From Brassica napus (taxonomy: Eukaryota; Streptophyta; Magnoliopsida; Brassicales; Brassicaceae), in the NCBI RefSeq assembly GCF_020379485.1, contig NW_026015668.1, forward strand, positions 542,147 to 606,146: DNA of 64,000 nucleotides, written 5' to 3'. Shown here piece by piece: positions 1 to 11,364 of this stretch. Under the pieces are notes generated by a model. That model ran no database searches, was not told where the DNA came from, and saw nothing but the letters and a program-made list of their open reading frames with translations. Each line of letters starts with the position of its first letter. Positions within the stretch are counted from its first letter, which is position 1. A program made the translations under genes and the position numbers.

Positions 1-735
1 TATTATGAAGGTTTTTGTTAGCTGGTCTCGGGCGAGTGGATGAGAGTCAGAGATCATTTCATACTGAAATACTTTAAATATATACATATCATTTGAAATA
101 TAATTTTAAAAAACAAAAATATTTATTTTATTTTAATTTTTGTTTTATATATCTACAAATTTTAGAAATACTGTTTAGTTGTAATTTTGATAATTATACA
201 ATTTTCAATTTTATCCAAAAGAATAGATAAAATTTTATCTAAGATTATAATTTTAAATATATACATATCTATTTTAAATATAATTTTAAATAAATAAAAT
301 TGTTTTATTTTATCTTAGTTTTACGTTCATTAAATCAAAAATTATATTAAAATATTGGAAAGAATAATAAAATATAAAATAATAATAAAATTTTATTTTT
401 AAATAAAATTTAAATTTAAAAATTTTATTACTAGACGCTGTGCAGGAAAACACCTAGTTTTACCATATATTTATACATATATATATATATATAATATATG
501 TTTCTCAATATAAAAATTAAAAATATCTAAAATATGAATAAAATAAATGAATATATGTTTTTTATTAACTTATTTATTGTTTATGCTTATAAATTGTAAC
601 TAAGGTTTTAGTAATATATTTTGCTTATTATTTTTTGAAAAACAATATTAGTTATTATTTATAAAAGAATATGGCAGTGAGTCAGTGACACAATATCTTA
701 TTACACTTTTACGACATATATATGTTTCTCCTTCC
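1..735. other. AT-rich intergenic DNA, no gene seen
   Basis: This stretch is almost entirely A/T with short TA microsatellites near 478-494. I see no coding potential on either strand. The part from about 50 to 457 resembles the AT-rich stretch at about 38220-38510 in wording and order, and ends in CACCTAGT, a possible degraded Helitron-like 3' end. That reading is weak. Confidence 0.5.
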
Positions 736-936
736 TTTTTTTTTTTTTTTTTTTTTTTTGATAATCCAGGTATCCGGACCTTAGTCCGACTATCCCACCG
801 CGTCCAACCGGAACTGGCGAGGAAGGTCCTGGAGGCCAAACGAAAACCATGTTAAATCCGCTGTGGCCGGGACTCGAACTCGTGATGGCGGGCACCTCAG
901 CCAAGGTTCCTTTACCACCAGACCACGAGGCCCGGT
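736..936 (-). mobile_element. tRNA-derived SINE, minus strand
   Basis: Read on the minus strand, the element begins ACCGGGCCTCGTGG, has an RNA polymerase III A-box-like segment (about 913-925, TGGTCTGGTGG) and a near-consensus B box (about 870-881, GTTCGAGTCC), and ends in a 24-nt A tail (the T run at 736-759). The length of about 200 bp, the internal promoter and the poly-A end fit a plant tRNA-derived SINE. I see no clear target-site duplication. It encodes no protein and would depend on LINE machinery in trans. The short ORFs through it are incidental. Confidence 0.85.
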
Positions 937-2269
937 TAGTGTGCTTACATTTGTAGTGTGCTTACATTCTCTTTTTAGAGTTTGAAGACCTACTTTTTAA
1001 GAGGTCTAAAGCTTCGCCTATGCTCCTTTGTACATATTTTCTCCATCAACCTTCTAAGTGTGTCTTCATTAAATCGTTGATCGATGATTAGACATGAAGT
1101 AGGAATTCTTTTTATCTTGCTTACGTACGTCAATCAAACCATCTTTTGAGTTTGAGATAGAACACCATCATTCTCCGGTTTAGTGAAGCCTTTTTCGACT
1201 ATCTCACGTCATGTTCTTCTAAGATAATCATCATTCTTAGACTTCAATTATCATAGTTACTCGTTGTGAGCATTGAGACTTGGAAGGAAACACCGCTACT
1301 TACAATCTTTAAAATTAATTAGTGATGAAATTTTTTAAAAGTTTTTGAAGAGAAGTGATTTTATAAACATGAAAGATTTTAAGAAGATGAAATACTTCCA
1401 TATGAAGAATAAATATTTTATTACTAAAGAGAATTTAGTACTATATAAGATTTCTCTTTTCTTGGATGGTTTAAAATGAGAAAGAAGAAAAGGTATTTAT
1501 AGTTTTCAAAGTACAAAATATATCAAATATTTTAATCCTAGTTCTAGAAAATTCTACCAAAAGATCTACATGATTTTATTCTAATTAATTGTTAGGTTTT
1601 TATCCCAAAACTAACTAAATCATGTTTAACTTTCGACAATGTTTTTTTTATCAACTTTCTTTTTTTTTCACTGGAATTTTGTTAATGGAACGAGGCCCAA
1701 CTGAGCCGAGCTCAACAGAACATAAAACACAACATGAAACAAAGGCTTATCATAGAAGCCCAAACTATACAAACAACTTTAGGCCATAAGCCCAAACAGA
1801 AAACCCATCGCAGAAGAAAATTGACTCACAGAACCACGTGTTTGATCGCCCTGCAATCAATAGAGACATGACTTGCCGAGAATCAACCTTCTTCCTCCGA
1901 TAGATAGAAAATTTCATGTTTATAAAAAAACCTTTGACCGATTTCTTTAGAACATGCTTTTTAGAAAAACCTTCCACGCGTTCGATCGCTCAAAACGTGA
2001 TTTTTTTTAGTTTGTGCTCCATGTGTTGTATACTGATTTCCACGACACCGCATTGGACACAATCTTATTTGTAACCCAAATCTCCTATATATTAGATAGA
2101 AACTTCTCATAACACAAGATAGAGCCACAGTGTCATGGACATGAAAAATAAAGGGGAGAGGCAGAAGCTGTCCAAATCTCTCTTTTGTATAATCAAAAGA
2201 TATAAAAAAATGTCAGGCCCTAACATATACTCATTTCCCACTTCATGAGGTGCAGTTGCTATTCTCACT
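937..2269. other. Intergenic, no gene recognised
   Basis: No supportable gene. A segment near 1680-1990 is less AT-rich, with repeated GCCCA words and a short minus-strand reading frame. It looks like an old transposon relic or UTR remnant, but I cannot assign a family. A directly repeated AGTGTGCTTACATT lies just right of the SINE (about 938-968). Confidence 0.4.
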
Positions 2270-2898
2270 CTAGCAAAAAAAGTAAGTACCTCTCTTCAAA
2301 GTCACGCCTCTTTGATAAGTTTGTATTTGACAGTCGGGAATGAGATCAAGAACACTCCATGAATCAGAGCTACAATTGTAGATTTCAGACCAATTGATTT
2401 GGCCATAGTTATTTTCACTGTGTCGCCACAAAATTTTATAGTTAGGGATCTTACATTTATTGTATCCGAGACCATACATGTCTGACCAGTGGAAATGTTT
2501 TCTTGGTTCGATCCACCTTGTTTGCCCCAAATAAGGGTTCCACACAAAGAGCTTTTAGTCGTCCTTAGTGACACATAACACTAAGCCATCACAGTGAACT
2601 ATTTTAATTATCTCAACTTGATCAAGTAAACCTACTTGCTTCGTAGATGGATCAACCAAATCGTTGTGATTTCGGACTTCTTGGAGATCAAATCTCAAGG
2701 AACAAACCTTATGACATATTGTCATAAACCCTAGAAACTCATGCTGCCTTGATGTTGCTTTGCCAACAATAAAGTCTTTGGATAAAACATTCCATGATTT
2801 GCAAAATTGCAAGTAGATCATATTACTTTCAGAGACGTTATTGAAACTTCGGCGAGTATCTTCTCACCCACCAAATCATGTGGAAGATCACACATCAT
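2270..2898 (-). pseudogene. F-box / F-box-associated domain protein, broken
   Basis: Plant F-box proteins are substrate receptors of SCF ubiquitin ligases. On the minus strand the start lies near 2898 and gives an F-box beginning MMCDLPHDLVGEKILAEV. The frame then breaks near 2821 and resumes as CKSWNVLSKDF and KVCSLRFDLQEV. An in-frame TAA (about 2547) precedes the FBA block VWNPYLGQTRWIEPRK, followed by the SSDSWSVLDLIPD and YQRGVTLK motifs typical of FBA type 1. Translation stops after TYFFC, so the C-terminal third of a normal protein of about 380 aa is absent. One frameshift, one nonsense codon and truncation make this a pseudogene. The family call is firm; the exact paralogue is unknown. 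Confidence 0.9.
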
Positions 2899-3074
2899 CG
2901 TCATCATTCATCCAAGTTTCAATAAACGCCAGCTGCATTAGAATTTATTAGATCTAAATAACAACACTAGATGCAAAATAACATAGATAAGAGCGACACA
3001 AATACTCACAAAGGGCTGAATCGATGATTTTGCAGCAATCGATGATGATAGAAGAAGATCAACAACGTATCATG

Positions 3075-3250
3075 TATTAAGTATCAATCACAATATATAA
3101 TTGATACAATCATATCATTCATTATTCCTTCGTATCAGTCTATTTATGTAAACATATATATTGTCATTAACTAGAATACCGTAGCATGTCATCTGTATAT
3201 ATACTCTCATACTTTGTATTGTAAAGTTATCAATTCAATATAATCTTATA
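3075..3250 (+). repeat. Copia 5' LTR (176 bp) with adjacent PBS
   Basis: It aligns end to end with the 3' LTR at 19462-20278 once the Helitron is removed (176 against 178 bp). The ends are TATTAAG...CTTATA. The primer-binding site TGGTATCAAGAGCC begins directly at 3251. The promoter and poly-A signals would lie here in a live element. Confidence 0.9.
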
Positions 3251-3310
3251 TGGTATCAAGAGCCTACGTTCCAAACCAAAAAAATTTCTCTCCTTTCTCA
3301 CAAACAAAAC

Positions 3311-3548
3311 ATGAGCTCCGAAACCTCTTCCCCCGTTGTTGTTACTGAAAACATCAATGCAAACTCTCAAACCATTCTCACAATCAACATGTCTAATGTG
3401 ACCAAGCTCACCTCCACCAACTGCTTGATGTGGAGCTTGCAAATCCATGCCTTGCTTGATGGCTATGACCTTTCTGGTCATCTTGACGGTTCCCTCGCCG
3501 TCCCTGCTGCAACACTAACCACTGATGAACTGATGATCAGATCTCAGT
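3311..3548 (+). pseudogene. Copia gag, N-terminal fragment
   Basis: Translation starts at MSSETSSPVVV 60 bp after the LTR. It includes KLTSTNCLMWSLQIHALLDG, the typical N-terminal gag block of plant Copia elements (DUF4219/UBN2 type). The frame is cut at 3548 by the LTR of the inserted Athila-like element. The gag text resumes at 10566 with PDFTLWKRQDRL. The ORF continuing past 3549 is read-through into the inserted LTR and is not real protein. Confidence 0.85.
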
Positions 3549-5001
3549 TGATATCTTGCATATTTCCATTATCTTATTCATTCATCCATGTGCATTTTGA
3601 TCATATAGACTAGGATTTAGCCATGTTTAGGTTACATTTTACATACATGAGTCTCTATCAGGTGTTGGAGTGCCACATGGAGTTCTTGGGGCTATTTGGA
3701 TGCATTTGGAGCTCAAAGGAGGTGAAATATGTGATCATTGGACGAGCAGAGCAGGGGAGCGAGGTTCCGCAGCGACGTCATGAGGTCGCTCCAAAGCACC
3801 TCTCAGAGCGACCTAGCTGGAGCGACCCCGTGAAGTCGCTCGCCATATTCACCCCGTGAAGCGACTTGCCCAGAGCGACACGCCGAGATCGCTCGCATCT
3901 CACACCCCTCTCGGAGCGACCTCCCAAAGCGACACCCCGAGGTCGCTCGCGTCTCTATGGCGAGATGACACGAAGCGAAGCCCGGAGCAACCTCTCAGAG
4001 CGACCCACTGAGGTCGCTCCCGAAGGCCAGAGCGACCTCTCGGAGCGACACGCCGAGGTCGCTCCGCGTCTGTTGTTGGGTCGATTTTCTATTTTACTTA
4101 AGGGCCTTTTGGTCATTTCATTATGCACGTTTTTATTTTCTAAACCTATGTTTTAATACTCTGGAAGCCACCAGGAGGAGACTAATCTTTGGATCTATTG
4201 AGAAATACACAAAAACTCTCTTGAGAAGTTCATCTCTTGGATTTTGATTGTTATGTTCTTGTGTTATTGTTGATTTCTTATCTATTTCTCTACATGATTA
4301 GTCTGAAATCCAATATGAGTTTAAGAGGAATCATGGAGATTAGTGAGTAATCACCTTTTGAATTCATGGGTTAGGGAGATTAAGGGTGATTAGGTTAGTT
4401 CTAGGATGTTTTAGTGTAGATCATTTTTGTTCCTTGCTAGTAGAGTATTCATAATGCATCTTCTGAGTTGGCCACTCAAAAGTTGATCAATAGACATTTT
4501 CCACCCAAAAGGTGTTTGATGAAATGCCTGAGACAACTCTCCTAGGCTTTTAGTATACTTTGCCAAAGACATTTGTTGTTAAAGATGCTAAGATAGCTAA
4601 TAGACTTGTTAGTAATGATTGCTTTCATATTATTCAACCAAAGACATTTGATGTTTGAGATATGTTAGCAAATGAGCATTCATCTAGACATAGAGCTTGC
4701 TTAGAATTGTGTCTAGGCTTAAGGTTGATAGTTTGATTGATCATTTGCCATCCTTAGTTCGATACTTGATCACCCAAGGTCTAATCCCTATGCCCATGAG
4801 TTCTCTTTTCCCTTAGTCAAGAAAGTATCATTCTGTTATTGTTTTCTAGTATTAGTAGTAGTTTAAAACCCATATAAATCATTGGTTGCACTTAGATTAA
4901 GTGAGTACTTGCATTCTCAGTGCTTTGATATCCCTCAGAACTGGTTCGACAATCACTATACTACAACATTTGTCTTAGGAGCTTGAAAACTCCTAACATC
5001 A
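3549..5001 (+). repeat. 5' LTR of Athila-like element, with AGCGAC/GTCGCT array
   Basis: The LTR runs from TGATATCTTGC to CCTAACATCA. An unusually GC-rich tract at about 3765-4070 is dense in AGCGAC and its complement GTCGCT in alternating orientation. Reading frames over this tract (3866-4156) are low-complexity by-products. The primer site follows at 5004. Confidence 0.9.
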
Positions 5002-5129
5002 AATTGGCGCCGTTGCCAAATTCTGAGTAGATTTAAACATTGAGATTTAGTCACTTGCTTGAGACTAAGTCATTTTAATTTTGTTTTGTTACTGATTCTT
5101 CTTCTTCACTACCTTTAACTTTCAGGTGT

Positions 5130-7580
5130 ATGAACTTGAGGAGCAGGGGTCCATCAAACCTAGTTCCAATAGTGGCAGACATCAGAGCTTTAGAGAGGGA
5201 GTGTGCTAGAGCTAGAAGAGAAGAAGAACAACAAGCCCACTTGCAGAGATTGGATATTGATATGGCAGATCCACCGCAAGGGGCAGAACACCAACCGCGG
5301 GCAGCTCGACCCATTGGCACTTACGACCGCCCCAACATACATGGTCATAGATTGGGAATCCGAGCACCAGCTGTGGCAGCCAACAACTTTGAGGTCAAGT
5401 CAGGACTCCTCAACGTGATCGAGAACAACAAGTATCATGGCTTGGCTCTAGAGGACCCATTTGATCACTTGGACAGGTTCGACAGCTACTGTGGGTTGTC
5501 AAAAACCAATGGTGTGTCCGAAGATGCCTTAAAGCTCAAGTTATTCCCTTTCTCTTTGGGGGATAAGGCACGTCAGTGGGAGAAGTCTCTACCCAGCGAC
5601 TCTATCACCACTTGGGATGACTGCAAGAGAGCATTCTTGGAGAAATTCTTCTCATCCTCAAGAACTGCTAAGCTGAGAAATGAGATCTCCAGTTTCCAAC
5701 AGAAGAACTTGGAAGGATTCAGTGAAGCCTGGGAGAGATTCAAGGGCTACCAAGCTCAATGCCCACACCATGGTTTCTCTAAGGAGAGCTTGCTGAGCAC
5801 ATTCTACCGTGGTGCTCTTCCTAAGTACAGGGCCAGACTGGATACAGCTAGCAATGGGTTCTTCTTGGGGAGAACTGAGGAAGATGCAGAGGAGCTGGTT
5901 GACAACATGGTAAAGAGTGATGCAGTCTACAGTGGAGACCACGACAGAAGCAGTCGAACAGATGATAAGCAGACGAGGAAGGAGTTGAAAGCTCTACAGG
6001 ATAAGATAGACATCCTCCTTGCTGATAAAGCCACACAAGAGCAGCTGCACTTTGTTGGTAACCCAAGCCAAGATACACCACCTGTTGTCCATGAGGTTGA
6101 GGGTTTGGAAGGTCAGGAAGAGCTGTGTTTCATCAACAACAATGGTAGCTGGTACAAAAAAGAGCCCAACTTTCAGTACAACAACTACCAACAGAAATCC
6201 TATCCCAACAACCAACAGAGTGGTTATCCGCCTCGAAACAACCAGCAAGGCAGCTATCAACCTCAGCAAAACCCCTCATCTGGTTCCTCTGCTCCTCAAG
6301 AGAGCAGCACTGACACCCTGCTGAAACAAATCTTGGAGTCTCAGACTAGAAGTGAGAAGCATGTTGGTTATGAGTTGAAAAACCTTCATTCCAAGATTGA
6401 TGGGAGCTACAATGAGCTCAACAACAAGTTCTCACATCTTGCTTCTACAGTCAAGAATTTAGAGAATCAGTTTGCTTCCATGAACACTCACCAGACTCGC
6501 CAGCAAGGATCTCTACCTGGAAAATCTGACCAAAACCCCAAGGAGGCCAAAGCTATCACCCTTAGGAGTGGTAAGCAGTTACCTCCTACAACCCTCACCA
6601 GGGATGCTGAGAAACTAGGTGAGGAGGTGGCCATCAACTTAGATGATGAAGTGGTGATTGTTGATGAGAAAATCAATGATGAAATCTTGGAGAAGATTGT
6701 GGAAGCCAAGGGTAAAGGAAAGGTTGGGGAAGAGAAGAAAACAGTGAAGGATGGTGAAGTTCTTGCTCCAGCAAGTGAGAATTCTTTTGTTCCTCCTCCC
6801 TATGAACCCAAACTACCATTCCCTGGTAGATTCAAGAGGCAGCTGCTAGAGAAGTACAAGGCTTTGTTTGACAAGCAAATGAGTGAAGCTCAGGTTGCAA
6901 TGCCCATCATCGATGCTTTCATGTTGATTCCTCAATACAACAAGTTCCTGAAAGATGTTGTAGCTGCAAAGAAGAAGGAAATGGAAAGCATGATGATTCT
7001 TACCCATGAGTGCAGTGCCATCATCCAAAGGCTTGATGTTCCAGAGAAGTTAGAGGATCCAGGATGCTTCACACTACCTTGTGCTCTTGGACCTATGGTA
7101 TTTGAGAAATGTCTCTGCGATTTGGGAGCTAGTGTCAGCGTGATGCCTTTGTCTGTTGCAAAGAAGCTTGGATTCACTCAGTACAAGAAGTGTAAACTCT
7201 CTCTGGTGTTAGCTGATCGTTCAGTGAAGTACCCTGTGGGCATCTTAGAGGACCTACCTGTGAAGATTGGAAAATATGAGATACCTACAGATTTTGTGGT
7301 GCTTGAGATGGGTGAGGAGGCTCAAGACCCATTGATTCTTGGAAGGCCATTCTTAGCTACAGCAGGAGCAATTGTTAAGGTGAAAGAGGGCACGATTGAT
7401 CTCCATTTGGGTAAAGGGCATGTTCTCCACTTTGACATCAAGGAGAAAATGAAGAAACCAACTGTGTTCGGGCAAGCCTTCTACATTGAAGAGATGGGCA
7501 CTCTTGCTGATGAGCACCTTGAAGAGTTACCACCTGAGGACGACGAGGAGGGAGCATCTCCCTCTACTCATTCTCCATAG
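5130..7580 (+). CDS. Athila-type gag-protease polyprotein, 816 aa
   Basis: This is one uninterrupted ORF starting MNLRSRGPSNLVP, 129 bp after the LTR. Residues about 95-260 form a retrotransposon gag domain (capsid-like; block LKLFPFSLGDKARQWEKSL). The middle is Gln/Asn-rich (YNNYQQKSYPNNQQSG) with no CCHC zinc knuckle. Residues about 660-770 form a retropepsin-like domain with CDLGASVSVMPLSVAKKLG and [16 protein letters not shown]. The catalytic triplet reads D-L-G rather than D-S/T-G, as in the other Athila copy in this window. A terminal stop with no downstream pol makes it a self-contained gag-protease product that could assemble particles. The intact frame and young LTRs suggest it may still be translated. 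Confidence 0.93.
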   Translation: MNLRSRGPSNLVPIVADIRALERECARARREEEQQAHLQRLDIDMADPPQGAEHQPRAARPIGTYDRPNIHGHRLGIRAPAVAANNFEVKSGLLNVIENNKYHGLALEDPFDHLDRFDSYCGLSKTNGVSEDALKLKLFPFSLGDKARQWEKSLPSDSITTWDDCKRAFLEKFFSSSRTAKLRNEISSFQQKNLEGFSEAWERFKGYQAQCPHHGFSKESLLSTFYRGALPKYRARLDTASNGFFLGRTEEDAEELVDNMVKSDAVYSGDHDRSSRTDDKQTRKELKALQDKIDILLADKATQEQLHFVGNPSQDTPPVVHEVEGLEGQEELCFINNNGSWYKKEPNFQYNNYQQKSYPNNQQSGYPPRNNQQGSYQPQQNPSSGSSAPQESSTDTLLKQILESQTRSEKHVGYELKNLHSKIDGSYNELNNKFSHLASTVKNLENQFASMNTHQTRQQGSLPGKSDQNPKEAKAITLRSGKQLPPTTLTRDAEKLGEEVAINLDDEVVIVDEKINDEILEKIVEAKGKGKVGEEKKTVKDGEVLAPASENSFVPPPYEPKLPFPGRFKRQLLEKYKALFDKQMSEAQVAMPIIDAFMLIPQYNKFLKDVVAAKKKEMESMMILTHECSAIIQRLDVPEKLEDPGCFTLPCALGPMVFEKCLCDLGASVSVMPLSVAKKLGFTQYKKCKLSLVLADRSVKYPVGILEDLPVKIGKYEIPTDFVVLEMGEEAQDPLILGRPFLATAGAIVKVKEGTIDLHLGKGHVLHFDIKEKMKKPTVFGQAFYIEEMGTLADEHLEELPPEDDEEGASPSTHSP

Positions 7581-9109
7581 AAGGTAACCCACTACTTTCC
7601 CTTGTATATACCATTTCGTTTTTGCATATTAGTTTTCTCTTTTTGGGTATCTCTCTCTCCTTGACAACACAGAGACTGTGTCATTTAAGTTTGGGGGAGG
7701 TACCAAGTATTTGATCACGTTTGCTTTGATGATTTGAGTCTCATGCATTGCATTATACATATATATTTGCATAAAAAAAAAAAAAAAAATTCATTTAGTT
7801 TGCATCATTGGCATTTCTAGGAGAGTCTAGAGCATATAGGTTGCATTTACTTGCATTGGGAGCAATGATTTGAATGCCTTGTAAAGAACACTACGTTGCA
7901 CCTGAGTAGCTTTTGCACCTCTCAAAAAGACTTGTATGTTTCGAGCCTTGAAAACTCTTCCTGAAACTTGTTGATTGCTGAAACTCAGTCTTTGAAGCCA
8001 ACTACAACCTTATTTGAACTAAACGAACTTAATGCTTCTTGCTCATGGTCCCTTGTGTACTGAGTCATGGCTATACACACCTGAGTTGTCACATCCTTTA
8101 TGCCAATCTTATTCTGACAAACTCTAGTGGTAGACCACTCCCAAAACCTTTCCCTCCTTTTAAGCTTTCATTGTTTGATGAGTGAGGCCTTCTTCGGAAA
8201 GTCTTACATGTGCATAATGTTGAGAGTATCGGGAACGACAATGCTTGATCTTCATTCTTGCTAGATTGGGCACTCTATTGTCTAGCTATAGGTGGGGGGG
8301 GGGTGAGAGTTGTGATTATGATTTGGGAGCAATGAAAAAGGAAAAGAAATAACTCTTTGTGTTTAAGTGAATTGTCTTACTGGGATAAGTAGAAAAACCT
8401 CTAGCTCAAGTTATGAAAAGTCTTGGCCCTCATTTAAAAAAAAAAAAAAAAAATTATATGAAAAGAAAAGAAAAGAAAGAAAAAGGGGGCTAGCAAAGTT
8501 GTTAGGAGCTAAGTAATGTTTTGAGGTTGTGAAAAATCCCTTGTAGATTTCAAAGAGAAGGAGTTAATGTTCTTAGGATCTTTTGGTGAGAGATGTGAGT
8601 TGAGTTTGACATTTGGGAATGATTGTGTAATTGTATGTTTGGGAAAAGGGTAGAACAATGGAGATTGAGCATTGTATGCATGAGTTGATCCCTTTCTTAG
8701 ATATATTATGTGCAATGTCAAGGCTACTTGTTTCCAGAGTAAACCACCTTAAAGATTTTATGTTTCGAACCTTTTGAATCACTTGAATAAAAGCCTTCCC
8801 TCACTCAACCAAATGACTTGGACCAACTGACAATTTGCAAGAATTCACCTGATGTTTTGTGCTTAATGAATGTGAGAGTTGGTTGATTTGAATGTGTGGA
8901 AGCTTGATGATGAGTGTAAGGGCAAAAAGAGTTGAGATAGGCCTAGAGAAGCTAGAGTGTAATAAGAGAGTGTTCTCATGCTGGATTAGATGTTGAATCG
9001 AGTACTAGTTGTGTTTCTTTTGGCTATGAGCTCCCACCTTCAAACCTCTCTCCCTATGAGTTCTAGAAAGTTCACTTGTGGACAAGTAAAAGAACAAGTT
9101 TGGGGGTGT
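7581..9109 (+). other. Non-coding 3' internal region of Athila-like element
   Basis: About 1.5 kb follows the gag stop and contains no reading frame with recognisable content. It holds A-runs (about 7773 and 8436), a purine-rich AAAAGAAAAG tract (8460-8485), a G-run (about 8293) and two polypurine-like copies of GTTTGGGGG, at about 7688 and at 9099, the second abutting the 3' LTR and probably priming plus-strand synthesis. Confidence 0.75.
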
Positions 9110-10565
9110 TGATATCTTGCATATTTTCATTATCTTATCCATTCATCCATGTGCATTTTGATCATATAGACTAGGATTTAGCCATGTTTAGGTTACATTT
9201 TGCATACATGAGTCTCTATCAGGTGTTGGAGTGCCACATGGAGTTCTTGGGGCTATTTGGATGCATTTGGAGCTCAAAGGAGGTGAAATATGTGATCATT
9301 GGACGAGCAGAGCAGGGAAAGCGAGGTTCCGCAGCGACGTCATGAGGTCGCTCCAAAGCACCTCTCAGAGCGACCTAGCTGGAGCGACCCCGTGAAGTCG
9401 CTCGCCATATTCACCCCGTGAAGCGACTTGCCCAAAGCGACACGCCGAGGTCGCTCGCATCTCACACCCCTCTCGGAGCGACCTCCCAAAGCGACACCCC
9501 GAGGTCGCTCGCGTCTCTATGGCGAGATGACACGAAGCGAAGCCCGGAGCGACCTCTCAGAGCGACCCACTGAGGTCGCTCCCGAAGGCCAAAGCGACCT
9601 CTTGGAGCGACACGCCGAGGTCGCTCCGCGTCTGTTGTTGGGTCGATTTTCTATTTTACTTAAGGGCCTTTTGGTCATTTCATTATGCACGTTTTTTTAT
9701 TTTCTAAACCTATGTTTTAATACTCTGGAAGCCACCAGGAGGAGACTAATCTTTGGATCTATTGAGAAATACACAAAAACTCTCTTGAGAAGTTCATCTC
9801 TTGGATTTTGATTGTTATGTTCTTGTGTCATTGTTGATTTCTTATCTATTTCTCTACATGATTAGTCTGAAATTCAATATGGGTTTAAGAGGAATCATGG
9901 AGATTAGTGAGTAATCACCTTTTGAATTCATGGGTTAGGGAGATTAAGGGTGATTAGGTTAGTTCTATGATGTTTTAGTGTAGATCATTTTTGTTCCTTG
10001 CTAGTAGAGTATTCATAATGCATCTTCTGAGTTGGCCACTCAAAAGTTGATCAATAGACATTTTCCACCCAAAAGGTGTTTGATGAAATGTCTGAGACAA
10101 CTCTCCTAGGCTTTTAGTATACTTTGCCAAAGACATTTGTTGTTAAAGATGCTAAGATAGCTAATAGACTTGTTAGTAATGATTGCTTTCATATTATTCA
10201 ACCAAAGACATTTGATGTTTGAGATATGTTAGCAAATGAGCATTCATCTAGACATAGAGTTTGCTTAGAATTGTGTCTAGGCTTAAGGTTGATAGTTTTA
10301 TTGATCATTTGCCATCCTTAGTTCGATACTTGATCACCCAAGGTCTAATCCCTATGCCCATGAGTTCTCTTTTCCCTTAGTCAAGAAAGTATCATTCTGT
10401 TATTGTTTTATAGTATTAGTAGTAGTTTAAAACCCATCTAAATCATTGGTTGCACTTAGATTAAGTGAGTACTTGCATTCTCAGTGCTTTGATATCCCTC
10501 AGAACTGGTTCGACAATCACTATACTACAACATTTTTCTTAGGAGCTTGAAAACTCTTAACATCA
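9110..10565 (+). repeat. 3' LTR of Athila-like element
   Basis: It aligns over its whole length to the 5' LTR at 3549-5001, including the AGCGAC/GTCGCT tract (about 9320-9640). The LTR ends ACATCA, after which the interrupted Copia gag text resumes (ACCCAGATTTTAC). Confidence 0.92.
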
Positions 10566-11364
10566 ACCCAGATTTTACTTTATGGAAGCGACAAGATCGC
10601 CTCATATATAGTGCCCTCATTATTGCTATCTCTCCTTTTCTGCAGCCGTTGGTCTCGCGCACAACAAGCTCATCCGAAGTTTGGAGCACCCTTGCTTGAA
10701 CCTATGCAAAACCCAGTCGAGGGTATATAAAGCAAATGAAGACTCAACCGAAAAGCTAGAAGAAGGAAGCCAAAACTATTGATGTATACCTTCTAGGTAT
10801 CACGACTCGCCTTGACCAACTGGCGGTCTTGGGAAAAGTTGTTGCCCACGAGGATCAGATTGATCTCATACTCGATGGTCTTCCTGATGACTGTAAAACT
10901 GTAGTCGATCAAGTTGAAGGAAGGGATGTGCCGCCTTCCATCACCGAGCTTCATGAGAGGCTTCTTAATCATGAGGCCAAGCTACTCTCTGCTCCAGACT
11001 CGAACCTCTCTCCAGCACCGGTCACTGTTAATGTTGTTCAGCAACGCAACAACAACAATCATTACCGCAACAATCAGAACCGTCACATGAACAACAACAA
11101 CTCATGGCAGCAGCAGCAGCAGACTCTGATACCTCAACAGAACAGAGGACCGCGGCCGTACCTTGGGCGTTGCCAGATATGTGGAGTCCAAGGCCACAGT
11201 GCTAAAAGATGTGCTCAACTCCAAGGCTTTCAGTCAAATGAGAGTCAGATGCAGATGCAGTCCAGTCCGTTCCTACCATGGAACCCCCGTGCAAACTTCA
11301 CAGCGGCGTCTCCATACAATGCGGCCAATTGGCTGATGGACAGCGGTGCAACTCATCACATAAC
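10566..11364 (+). pseudogene. Copia gag C-terminus and protease start
   Basis: This continues the Copia gag broken at 3548. PDFTLWKRQDRLIYSALI comes first, then LDQLAVLGKVVAHEDQIDLILDGLP, an Asn/Gln-rich linker and a CCHC zinc knuckle CQICGVQGHSAKRC (about 11173-11214). The retropepsin start WLMDSGATHHIT (catalytic DSG) follows near 11330-11365. The reading frame is broken several times before 10829. Just after ATHHIT the sequence jumps into RT, marking an internal deletion. Confidence 0.88.

Larger units (their letters stand above)
3549..10565 (+). mobile_element. Non-autonomous Athila-like Gypsy element (gag-protease only, TR-GAG type)
   Basis: Two near-identical LTRs of about 1.45 kb (3549-5001 and 9110-10565, TG...CA) flank an internal region with one long ORF. 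The primer site TGGCGCCGTTGCC (5004) is the Athila type. A polypurine-like GTTTGGGGGTGT lies just before the 3' LTR. There is no reverse transcriptase, RNase H or integrase anywhere inside, so mobility would need proteins supplied by an autonomous relative. The LTRs differ only at scattered substitutions and short indels, suggesting a recent insertion. The flanking 5-mers (TCAGT and ACCCA) do not match, so the TSD is missing or altered. Confidence 0.9.

Noticed and set aside
430..460. Possible Helitron 3' end (CACCTAGT after a GTGCAG hairpin-like word)
   Set aside because: The hairpin is poor, no 5' TC end is identified, and the similar AT-rich stretch near 38500 ends in TTAGT rather than CTAG. 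Not strong enough to list as an element.
648..904. Two minus-strand ORFs at the left end
   Set aside because: They are translations through the SINE and its A tail (poly-Lys).
1765..1977. 70-aa minus-strand ORF near 1.8 kb
   Set aside because: It gives no recognisable domain and sits in GCCCA-rich DNA that may be a transposon relic, but nothing supports a family call.
3866..4156. ORFs in the GC-rich LTR tract of the Athila-like element (also 9428-9811)
   Set aside because: Low-complexity translation of the AGCGAC/GTCGCT cluster. The two LTR copies differ in frame, and there is no protein homology.
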